The position numbers and the translations under genes were made by a program. Positions 28,036 to 35,582 of a stretch of DNA of 64,000 nucleotides are shown here, in pieces. The stretch's first letter is position 1. Each line of letters starts with the position of its first letter. The notes beneath the pieces were generated by a model. The model was not told the DNA's origin and ran no database searches. It was given only the letters and a program-made list of their open reading frames with translations. The stretch lies in the NCBI RefSeq assembly GCF_006539345.1, contig NZ_BJMV01000003.1, forward strand, positions 1 to 64,000. Direction: 5' to 3'. This DNA comes from Acetobacter peroxydans (lineage in GTDB: Bacteria; Pseudomonadota; Alphaproteobacteria; Acetobacterales; Acetobacteraceae).

Positions 28036-28557
28036 ATGTCCCTTTCCCGTCTTCTTGCCGCAGGTATTTTTGCCGTGGGCGTGGCGCATGGCTCCGTGTC
28101 ATTCGCCGCCAGCCCCTGCGGCCATTCGCCCGCGCATGAGGCTTTCAGCGTACAGGGCCTGAAAAGCGAGCTGATGGTTACCGCCCTCAAATGCTCGGCA
28201 CAGGATCGCTACAACGATTTCGTAGCGCATTTCCGCCCCGAACTGCTGGCTGCCGAATCCAAGCTGAACGGCTACTTCCGCTCTGTTTACGGTCGCAAGG
28301 GCCAGCAGGAGTTCGACAACTACATCACCCAGCTCGGCCTTGTGCAGGAAGATGCGGGCCTGCAGTCCGGCACGCTGTTCTGCCAGCAGCGCGTTGCCAT
28401 GTTTGACGAGGTGAAGGCACTGGAAAATGCCGAAGATCTCGCCAACTACGCTGAAGGCAAGGACGTGACGCAGCCTTCCTCCTTTGAGGCCTGCGCCGCC
28501 CCCAGCACAACCCACCCCACAGCCCCCACGCGCCGCCGCACCACCCGCAAGGCCTGA
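28036..28557 (+). CDS. secreted protein, function unknown
   Basis: 173-residue exported protein. The signal peptide (MSLSRLLAAGIFAVGVAHGSVSFAA) is cleaved near residue 25. The mature part is helical and contains four to five cysteines (SPCGHS, ALKCSAQ, LFCQQR, EACAAP), suggesting periplasmic disulfides; the C-terminus is basic (TRRRTTRKA). The frame is open much further upstream, but GGAGGT five bases before ATG 28036 and the signal peptide fix the start. No family recognised. A 9-bp hairpin follows the stop before parE. Confidence 0.78.
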   Translation: MSLSRLLAAGIFAVGVAHGSVSFAASPCGHSPAHEAFSVQGLKSELMVTALKCSAQDRYNDFVAHFRPELLAAESKLNGYFRSVYGRKGQQEFDNYITQLGLVQEDAGLQSGTLFCQQRVAMFDEVKALENAEDLANYAEGKDVTQPSSFEACAAPSTTHPTAPTRRRTTRKA

Positions 28558-28563
28558 CCGCCG

Positions 28564-28592
28564 GCAGTGGGCACGCAGGGCGCGCCCACTGC
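28564..28592 (+). other. stem-loop upstream of parE
   Basis: GCAGTGGGC (28564-28572) and GCCCACTGC (28584-28592) form a perfect 9-bp stem directly after the secreted-protein stop and 37 bases before the parE start. Only two T follow, so termination is uncertain. Confidence 0.45.
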
Positions 28593-28629
28593 TTGACGAA
28601 TCGGCCTTAACGCGGGACAGACTCTGCGC

Positions 28630-30654
28630 ATGAGTGATCTGTTTTCCGCACCGTCCGTTCCTGGTGGCTCCGGCCCTTCTTCCGCGCGCGCAAAGAGCGC
28701 GGAACCCCAGGCGTATGACGCCAGCGCCATCGAGGTGCTGGAAGGGCTTGAGCCCGTTCGCCGCAGACCCGGCATGTATATTGGCGGCACGGATGAGGCC
28801 GCCCTGCACCATCTGGCGGCCGAAATTCTTGATAACGCCATGGACGAAGCCGTGGCAGGCCACGCCACCACGATTGATGTGCGGCTTGATCCTGAAAACC
28901 GCCTGACCATCCGCGATAACGGGCGCGGTATCCCCGTTGACCCGCATCCGCGCTTTCCCGACCGCTCAGCCCTTGAGGTCATCCTCACCACGCTCCATGC
29001 TGGCGGCAAATTCTCGGGCAAGGCCTACGCCACATCTGGCGGCCTGCACGGTGTGGGTTCGTCAGTCGTGAACGCCCTGTCATCCCATATGGAAGTGGAA
29101 ATCGCGCGCGAGCGGGTTTTGTGGCGGCAGTCCTACGCGCGCGGCAAGCCTGTCAGCGCGCTGGAACAGGTAGGGGCAGCCCCCAACCGCCGAGGCACGC
29201 AGATCAGCTTTCAGCCAGACCCGGAAATTTTCGGCACGCAGCTTTTCTCACCTGCCCGGCTGTACCGGCTCTGCCGCTCCAAGGCCTTTCTGTTCCGGGG
29301 CGTAACCATTCGCTGGTCGTGCGACCCGGCGCTGATCCGCACGGGGGATGAAACCCCGGCCGAAGCCGTGCTGCACTTTCCCGGTGGGCTGGCGGATAGT
29401 CTGGCCGACGAACTGGGCGCCAACCCGCCCCTGCTCACCCCGTTCTGGGCGGACGAGGCCCCCCTGCCTGCCGCCGCCGATGGCACGGAAAACGGCAAGG
29501 TGGAATGGGCGGTCGCCTTTCTGGAAAGTGGCGCGGCATCGCTGGTTTCCTATTGCAATACCATTCCCACCCCGCAGGGCGGCACGCATGAGACCGGCCT
29601 GCGCAATGCGCTGGTCAAAGGGCTGCGCGCCTGGGGGGATCAGCGTTCGGTCAAGAAAGCCTCGGCCATTACCGCCGAGGATGTTCTGGGCATGGGGGCG
29701 ATCCGGCTTTCGGTCTTTATCCGCGACCCGCACTTTCAAGGTCAGACCAAGGAAAAGCTGACGACGGCCGAGGCCTCGCGTCTGGTGGAAACCGCCCTGC
29801 GCGACCGCTTCGACCACTGGCTGGCGCAGAACCCGCCACAGGCGGACTCCCTGCTCGCCTTCGCTGTCGAACGGGCAGAGGAACGCCTGCGCCGCCGTGA
29901 GCAGAAAGATACACCCCGCAAAAGCGCCACCCGCCGCCTGCGCCTGCCCGGCAAGCTGACCGACTGCACGCGCGAACAGGCCTCCGACACCGAAATCTTT
30001 CTGGTGGAGGGCGATTCCGCCGGTGGTTCGGCCAAGCAGGCCCGCAACCGTGAAACGCAGGCCGTGCTGCCGCTGCGGGGCAAGATTCTCAATGTCGCCA
30101 GCGCCACATCGGAAAAACTGCGCGCCAATCAGGAACTGCATGACCTGATTGAAGCTCTGGGCTGTGGGTCAGGTGAGTCCTTCGACCTGAGCCGCCTGCG
30201 CTACGGGCGCGTGATTATCATGACAGACGCGGACGTGGACGGCGCACATATCGCCTCGCTGCTGATGACGTTCTTCTACCGTGAGCTGCCGGAGCTTGTC
30301 CGCAATGGGCATCTCTACCTTGCCCAGCCGCCGCTCTATAGGCTGACACAAGGGGCCAAGAGCGTGTATGCCATGGACGACGCCGACCGCGACCGCAAGA
30401 TGAAGAGCGAGTTCAAGACGCGCGGCAAAATTGATGTCTCACGCTTCAAAGGTTTGGGGGAAATGCCGCCAGCCGATCTGAAAGAGACCACAATGGACCC
30501 CAAGCGCCGCACGCTGCTCCGGGTTGTTACTCCGCCGGAAGACCGTATGGCGACGCGCCAGCGGGTGGAAAGCCTCATGGGCCGCAAGCCTGAACTGCGC
30601 TTTGCCTTCATTCAGGAACATGCGCGCTCAGTGGACGAGCTGCTCGATATCTGA
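28630..30654 (+). CDS. parE: DNA topoisomerase IV subunit B
   Basis: ATPase subunit of topoisomerase IV, which separates replicated chromosomes. GHKL ATP-binding motifs are EILDNAMDEA, RDNGRGIPVD and SGGLHGVGSSVVNAL; the Toprim part has EGDSAGGSAKQARNR, PLRGKILNVASA and MTDADVDGAHIASLL. The 674-residue length and the ARNRETQAV/NVASA variants favour ParE over GyrB, which is usually longer. The N-terminal 30 residues are a Ser/Pro/Ala extension. ParC is not in the window. Confidence 0.94.
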   Translation: MSDLFSAPSVPGGSGPSSARAKSAEPQAYDASAIEVLEGLEPVRRRPGMYIGGTDEAALHHLAAEILDNAMDEAVAGHATTIDVRLDPENRLTIRDNGRGIPVDPHPRFPDRSALEVILTTLHAGGKFSGKAYATSGGLHGVGSSVVNALSSHMEVEIARERVLWRQSYARGKPVSALEQVGAAPNRRGTQISFQPDPEIFGTQLFSPARLYRLCRSKAFLFRGVTIRWSCDPALIRTGDETPAEAVLHFPGGLADSLADELGANPPLLTPFWADEAPLPAAADGTENGKVEWAVAFLESGAASLVSYCNTIPTPQGGTHETGLRNALVKGLRAWGDQRSVKKASAITAEDVLGMGAIRLSVFIRDPHFQGQTKEKLTTAEASRLVETALRDRFDHWLAQNPPQADSLLAFAVERAEERLRRREQKDTPRKSATRRLRLPGKLTDCTREQASDTEIFLVEGDSAGGSAKQARNRETQAVLPLRGKILNVASATSEKLRANQELHDLIEALGCGSGESFDLSRLRYGRVIIMTDADVDGAHIASLLMTFFYRELPELVRNGHLYLAQPPLYRLTQGAKSVYAMDDADRDRKMKSEFKTRGKIDVSRFKGLGEMPPADLKETTMDPKRRTLLRVVTPPEDRMATRQRVESLMGRKPELRFAFIQEHARSVDELLDI

Positions 30655-30732
30655 GTGTCGCCAAAGCTCCCTGCCGGGCAAGACCGGCGGGGACGCTGGG
30701 CCATCATTAAACCCTCATATCAGAGTCTGAAA

Positions 30733-30756
30733 CTTCCCCCCCGCTCTTGGGGGAAG
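30733..30756 (+). terminator. hairpin downstream of parE
   Basis: CTTCCCCC (30733-30740) and GGGGGAAG (30749-30756) form an exact 8-bp stem with an eight-base loop. There is no T-run. It may mark the 3' end of the parE transcript. Confidence 0.4.
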
Positions 30757-30761
30757 CTCTC

Positions 30762-30802
30762 AAAAAGCCGAAGGCGGGGCCAATATTCATGGCCCCGCCT
30801 TC
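30762..30802 (-). terminator. terminator of the nuoM transcript
   Basis: GAAGGCGGGGCCA (30770-30782) pairs with TGGCCCCGCCTTC (30790-30802). On the minus strand this is followed three bases later by five T (30762-30766), a reasonable intrinsic terminator about 27 bases after the nuoM stop. Confidence 0.75.
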
Positions 30803-30828
30803 GTACTGCACGAACTCAACCTGCCTGA

Positions 30829-32364
30829 TCAGCGGCTCGCGACATTCACTATGTCCTGCGCTGTACCGACATGAGTCGCCCCGGCACTGAGCCCGGTAGC
30901 AACATGCCCTTGAACAGCCTGCATCACCACCGGGTCGAACAGCCGGGTGAAGGTCGAAGGATGCACCCCCATCCAGAGGGTTACGACGGCCAGCGGCACC
31001 AGAATGGCCATTTCGCCCGCCGTCAGGTCACGCAACAGGCTTACCGTACCCTTCACGCTGCCAAACAGCACCCTGCGGTACAGGGACAGCATATAGACCG
31101 CCCCCAGAATCATGGTGCTACCGGCCAGCAGAGCCACCCAAAGCGAGACATGCACAGCGCCCATCAGCACCAGCAGCTCCCCAACGAAGGAGCCGGTGCC
31201 CGGCAAACCGACATTGGCCATGGTAAACAGCATCGCCAGCAGCGCGAGCATGGGCATCTGTTTGGCCACACCGCCCAGTGCATCAATGTCACGGGTTTCC
31301 GCCCGCCACGCCACGGCTGCCACACAGAAGAACAGAGCTGCAATCACCACACCATGCGAAAGCATCTGGAAAATCGCGCCATCAATGCCTTCCGCCGTCA
31401 GCGTGAACAAACCAACGGCAATCATGCCCATGTGGGAAAAGGAGGAATACGCCACCATTCTTTTCATGTCGGACTGGGCATAAGCCACAATGGCCGCGTA
31501 CAGAATGGCCGCAACCCCGAGGGCAAGAATGTACGGCGCAAAGCTCCGTGCCGCGTCAGGGAACATCAGCACCCCAAAACGCAGCAGACCATAAGCCCCG
31601 GTCTTGGACAGCACGCCCGACATCATGGCCGTGGCCGGTGTAGGAGCTTCCGTGTAGGCATCGGGTAGCCAGGCATGGAGCGGAAAGAGCGGCAGCTTGA
31701 CGCCAAACGCCAGCACAAAGGCCAGCAGCAACCAGCCCTGCAAGGGCTGAGAAAAACCGGTAGCCATCAGGGTGGGGATATCGGTCGTACCGGTCTTGAG
31801 CCACATGGTGATCAGCCCGACCAGCATGAACAGCGAACCGGCAAACGTGAACAGGAAGAACTGGAGCGACGCCCAGACCCGCTTCTGCCCGCCCCAGATT
31901 CCGATCATGAGAGAACCGGGAATAAGGGTCGCTTCGTAAAAAACGTAGAACAGGACAAGATCCTGCGCAGAAAACAGGCCAAACAGCGCGGTTTCGAGCA
32001 TGAGCAGCATGGCCACGAAATCGCGCCCCTGTGTCTGCACGCTCCGCCAGCCCGCCAGAAGCGAAAGCGGGGTCAGAAAAGCCGTCAACAGCACGAACAC
32101 AAGGCTGATGCCGTCCACACCGGTATGGTAGGTGATGCCGTATTCACTCAGCCAGCCCAGTCGTGTTTCGTACTGCAAGCCGGGCTGGGCCGGGTCGAAC
32201 CCGATCCAGAGCAGAACACTCAAGCCAAGTGTGACAAGTGTAGTCCACAGACCAAGCCACCGCGCGGCGCGATCCCGCTCCGCAGGGCCGCCGGGGCACA
32301 GAAAGGCCACCAGCGCACCTGCCAGCGGAAGATAGGTTATCAGCGAGAGGAGGATCGGCTGCAC
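30829..32364 (-). CDS. nuoM: NADH-quinone oxidoreductase subunit M, isolated gene
   Basis: 511-residue polytopic membrane protein, one of the three antiporter-like proton-pumping subunits of complex I. Family marks include EATLIPGSLMIGIWG, the helix-breaking channel region FGVKLPLFPLHAWLPDAYTEAP with conserved Lys and His, PATAMMSGVLSKTGAYG, and MKRMVAYSSFSHMG. The start is GTG at 32364 with AAGGCGG upstream. No other nuo gene is adjacent: mutL ends 118 bases upstream and parE converges downstream, and the gene has its own terminator. It is thus a split-off or second copy. Mrp-antiporter subunit D is the main alternative, but motifs and length fit NuoM better. Confidence 0.88.
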   Translation of the reverse strand: MQPILLSLITYLPLAGALVAFLCPGGPAERDRAARWLGLWTTLVTLGLSVLLWIGFDPAQPGLQYETRLGWLSEYGITYHTGVDGISLVFVLLTAFLTPLSLLAGWRSVQTQGRDFVAMLLMLETALFGLFSAQDLVLFYVFYEATLIPGSLMIGIWGGQKRVWASLQFFLFTFAGSLFMLVGLITMWLKTGTTDIPTLMATGFSQPLQGWLLLAFVLAFGVKLPLFPLHAWLPDAYTEAPTPATAMMSGVLSKTGAYGLLRFGVLMFPDAARSFAPYILALGVAAILYAAIVAYAQSDMKRMVAYSSFSHMGMIAVGLFTLTAEGIDGAIFQMLSHGVVIAALFFCVAAVAWRAETRDIDALGGVAKQMPMLALLAMLFTMANVGLPGTGSFVGELLVLMGAVHVSLWVALLAGSTMILGAVYMLSLYRRVLFGSVKGTVSLLRDLTAGEMAILVPLAVVTLWMGVHPSTFTRLFDPVVMQAVQGHVATGLSAGATHVGTAQDIVNVASR

Positions 32365-32482
32365 GACTTCACCGCCTTATGAGTTTGTTACGTAATATCC
32401 CATATTGCGCCTTTTTACTCCGCGACACCAGCGCACCCCCGTTCACGTTCTACCGAATGGCATAGAATAAAAGCAGAGCAGA

Positions 32483-34450
32483 TCAGCGGCGGCCGAACAG
32501 ACGCTCCAGATCGCCCCGACTCAGCTTCAGCCATGTCGGCCGCCCATGGGAGCAGGTTCCCGCAAGAGGGGTTGCCTCCATCTGACGCAGCAGAGCGTTC
32601 ATTTCCTCAGCGCTCAGCCTGCGCCCCGCACGGATGCTGCCATGACAGGCCATGCGCGCAATCACGGCATCCAGCCGCCCGTCCAGAGCCGCCATTTCAT
32701 CTGGCGCTCCATGTTCATCGCGCTCCAGTTCATCCGCCAGATCCCGCAGCAGACTCACGGCATCGGTTGCCCCGAGCATGGCGGGCAAGGCGCGAATCAG
32801 GACTGACTGCCCACCAAACCCCTCGATTTCAACACCGAGTCTCTCCAGCAGGGGCGTCGCGCCCAGCAGACTTTCCACCTGCGCGGGCGGCAGGTCCACT
32901 ACATCAGGCACCAGCAGGCGCTGTGCCTGCACCCGACCAGACAGAAACTGCTCGCGGAGCCGCTGGTGGGTCAGCCGCTCATGGGCCGCGTGCTGATCTA
33001 CCAGAATAAGGCTGCCATCGGCGGCCACTGCCAGAATGTAGGTGTCCAGCACCTGCGCCACGGCAGCCCCCAGCGGATACTCGACCGCAGGCTGGAGAGC
33101 GGACTCTTGCCCCGCCCGCGTTGGCACCTCCGCCTCCGCGTATGTTTCACGCGATTCCGACGTGGAGGCAGGCAGAATAGAGGACTGAATAGTACGGGCC
33201 GCGGGAGGCGCATCAAAGTCGAGGCGTTTTTCCGCAAAGCCGGGCGCGGAAAAACCGGCAGACGGCCCCACCCCACCCACCAGCGCGCCGGGCCCCGCCT
33301 GAGTCTGATACGGCTGCGACGTCCCTTCACGCCCGGCCGTATTTTCAGGAGGGTACCAGATACGTGCCTGCCGCCCGATGGCGGAAGACAGGACCGGACG
33401 CACCCCGGCCACCCCTGCACCATGTTCCAGCGCACGCTGAATAGAGCCGATTACCAGCGAGCGCACGGCGGCTTCATCTGCAAACCGCAGTTCCGTCTTG
33501 GCGGGATGGACATTCACGTCCACCATCTGCTGCGGCACGCTCAGAGACAACGCCACCACAGGATGCCGCCCCGGCTCGATAACCCGACGATACGCGACGC
33601 GAACAGCCGTCCGCAGCAGCGGGTCCACCACCGGGCGTCCATTCACCAGCATGAACTGCCCCGCCGCTGTAGCCCTGTGCACCGAAGGCGGACAGATAAA
33701 GCCCGACAGCACCATGCCATCCCGCTCGCCGCTGACGCTCACAAGGCCATTAGCCTCCGCCGCATCCAGCAGGGCAGCCGCCCGCGCCTGAAGGGTCTGG
33801 GCGGGCAGGTCGAACACGAGCCTGCCATCAAGCATCAGACGGAAGGCGGTATCGAAAGCCGCCAGAGCCAGCCGCCGCACCACGCTTTCGGCATGGCGGC
33901 CTTCCACCCGCGCGCTTTTAAGGAATTTACGTCTGGCCGGGGTGGCAAAAAACAGGTCTTCCACCACAACGCTGGTGCCCGGAGCGCCAGAGGCCGGATG
34001 CGGGGGCGTTACCCGTCCGCCTTCCACGCGGATACGCCAGGCCCCGCTTTCACCCTGCGGGCGTGACGTGATGTTCAGCCGCGCGGCCGCTCCGATGGAG
34101 GGCAGCGCCTCCCCCCGGAACCCCAGTGTAGTAATCTGCACCAATGTATCGTCACGCAGTTTGGACGTGCAGTGCCGTTCCACCGCCAGCGCCAGATCGG
34201 CCGCGTTCATACCACAGCCGTCATCGGTCACGATCATACGGTCGATCCCGCCGCCCTCCAGCGCGATATCCACGCGCCGGGCACCGGAATCTATAGCGTT
34301 TTCAACCAGTTCCTTGAGTGCCGCCGCAGGGCGTTCGATGACCTCGCCCGCAGCGATGCGGTTGACCACAACCTCGGACAGACGCCGCACAATCCCCTCC
34401 TGAGAGGGGGCTGGCGAAGGTGGTTCGGCAAACAGATCATCAGCAGACAT
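32483..34450 (-). CDS. mutL: DNA mismatch repair protein MutL
   Basis: 655 residues: N-terminal GHKL ATPase (ELVENAIDSGARRV, TDDGCGM, GFRGEALPSIGA), a disordered Pro/Ser-rich linker around residues 340-450, and a C-terminal dimerisation domain. The C-terminal domain has an endonuclease-type motif DQHAAHERLTHQ in which the last position is Gln instead of the usual Glu, plus ACHGSIRAG and CSHGRPTW. It probably retains nicking activity, but that substitution makes this less certain. It lies 34 bases after the DUF3035 lipoprotein, at the end of the ileS-lspA-DUF3035-mutL group. Confidence 0.94.
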   Translation of the reverse strand: MSADDLFAEPPSPAPSQEGIVRRLSEVVVNRIAAGEVIERPAAALKELVENAIDSGARRVDIALEGGGIDRMIVTDDGCGMNAADLALAVERHCTSKLRDDTLVQITTLGFRGEALPSIGAAARLNITSRPQGESGAWRIRVEGGRVTPPHPASGAPGTSVVVEDLFFATPARRKFLKSARVEGRHAESVVRRLALAAFDTAFRLMLDGRLVFDLPAQTLQARAAALLDAAEANGLVSVSGERDGMVLSGFICPPSVHRATAAGQFMLVNGRPVVDPLLRTAVRVAYRRVIEPGRHPVVALSLSVPQQMVDVNVHPAKTELRFADEAAVRSLVIGSIQRALEHGAGVAGVRPVLSSAIGRQARIWYPPENTAGREGTSQPYQTQAGPGALVGGVGPSAGFSAPGFAEKRLDFDAPPAARTIQSSILPASTSESRETYAEAEVPTRAGQESALQPAVEYPLGAAVAQVLDTYILAVAADGSLILVDQHAAHERLTHQRLREQFLSGRVQAQRLLVPDVVDLPPAQVESLLGATPLLERLGVEIEGFGGQSVLIRALPAMLGATDAVSLLRDLADELERDEHGAPDEMAALDGRLDAVIARMACHGSIRAGRRLSAEEMNALLRQMEATPLAGTCSHGRPTWLKLSRGDLERLFGRR

Positions 34451-34484
34451 GAAAGCGGGCGGGCCTTTCAGAACCGGCTCGGCG

Positions 34485-35018
34485 TCACGACCCTGACTTG
34501 CTGGCCTTCTGGGTCGGGGTTACGCCCTGCGTGGGCGGGTTGCCCAGAGCCGCATTGGTTTTCAGACGGCGGTTTTCCGCGCTGGCGTCCACAACGGAAC
34601 CGGCGTTATGGCCTTTCCAGAACATGATCTGCTCAATAAAGCCCGACCCTGCTGCCCCGAGTTCCCCTTCGTCGGGCTCATCGGACGCGGTGGTGGCCTC
34701 ATTCACAAGAATGGTCTGGCCTTCGCTCGTATCGCCGCTGGAGCCCCGCAGCGCCACGTCGGGCGAGAGGGTTTCAAGCGCCTGCAGACGTTCGCTTTCG
34801 TCCTGCCTCCGCTCGTCGCCCTTTGTCGTGGGCTTGGTCAGTTCATCGGACGGCGGCATGGACAGCGGCGCACGGGTCGTAACCGTGTACTCGTCAGGCA
34901 TACTGCGCTCGAGACCAAAGGCCCGTGCTGCTTCGTTACCCGAGCAGCCGCTCAGCATAAGGCAGCTACCAAGCAGCAGCACCGGAGAAATCAGGGTTGA
35001 AACACGCCGCACCATCAT
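34485..35018 (-). CDS. DUF3035 (BamF-like) lipoprotein
   Basis: 177-residue lipoprotein: signal MMVRRVSTLISPVLLLGSCLMLSGC with lipobox LSGC. The mature start carries the DUF3035 pattern GLERSMPDEYTVTTRAPLSMPP, then a hydrophilic stretch and a Trp-containing part (FIEQIMFWKG). DUF3035 proteins include the BamF component of the alphaproteobacterial outer-membrane assembly machine, so such a role is possible. AGAAGG four bases before ATG 35018 favours this start over ATG 35033. It directly follows lspA, whose product processes lipoproteins. Confidence 0.82.
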   Translation of the reverse strand: MMVRRVSTLISPVLLLGSCLMLSGCSGNEAARAFGLERSMPDEYTVTTRAPLSMPPSDELTKPTTKGDERRQDESERLQALETLSPDVALRGSSGDTSEGQTILVNEATTASDEPDEGELGAAGSGFIEQIMFWKGHNAGSVVDASAENRRLKTNAALGNPPTQGVTPTQKASKSGS

Positions 35019-35070
35019 CTGCCTTCTACTCATCCTGAAAAGCCCCGACACTGCGCGGGCTGGCTGTATC

Positions 35071-35568
35071 TCACGGTGTCCTGCCCGCCTGACTGGACGC
35101 ACCACCTGAAAGGCAGCTTTGCGCCAGCAGCACACAGACGGAACACACTATAGCGGAATCAGCAACGTTGAACACATACCATGACCAGCCAAAAGCATGG
35201 GCATGCAGAAAATCAACCACCGCCCCGTAACGCAACCGGTCAATGACATTGCCTACCGCGCCACCGGCCACAGCCCCTACGCAGGCTGCCGTCAACTTGC
35301 TGGGGGTGCGGAACATCCACACACCCAGCAAAGCTACTACCGCCAGCGCAATGGCCGAGAACACGATACGCCCCGCCCCGCCAAGCCCCGAAAACATGCC
35401 AAATGTTACGGCACGATTCCAGACCATGGTAAAGTTGAGAAACGGCAGCACCTGCACCGAGCCGCGCGCGGGCAGATCAAGCCCGTAGAGAATCCAGAAC
35501 TTGCTGATCTGGTCTGCCGAAAGCACCAGCATCAGCATCAGCAGCCCGATCCCCGCCGGACGGAGCAT
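35071..35568 (-). CDS. lspA: lipoprotein signal peptidase
   Basis: Signal peptidase II, an aspartate protease in the inner membrane that cleaves prolipoproteins at the lipobox Cys. Four hydrophobic spans and the catalytic aspartates are visible in GGAVGNVIDRLRYGAVVDF and FNVADSAI; SADQISKF is the first conserved block. ATG 35568 gives 165 residues; a GTG at 35586 overlapping the ileS stop (GTGA) would add six residues and couple translation. The ileS-lspA order is widespread in proteobacteria. Confidence 0.94.
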   Translation of the reverse strand: MLRPAGIGLLMLMLVLSADQISKFWILYGLDLPARGSVQVLPFLNFTMVWNRAVTFGMFSGLGGAGRIVFSAIALAVVALLGVWMFRTPSKLTAACVGAVAGGAVGNVIDRLRYGAVVDFLHAHAFGWSWYVFNVADSAIVCSVCVLLAQSCLSGGASSQAGRTP

Positions 35569-35582
35569 GAAAGGACGCCCGC

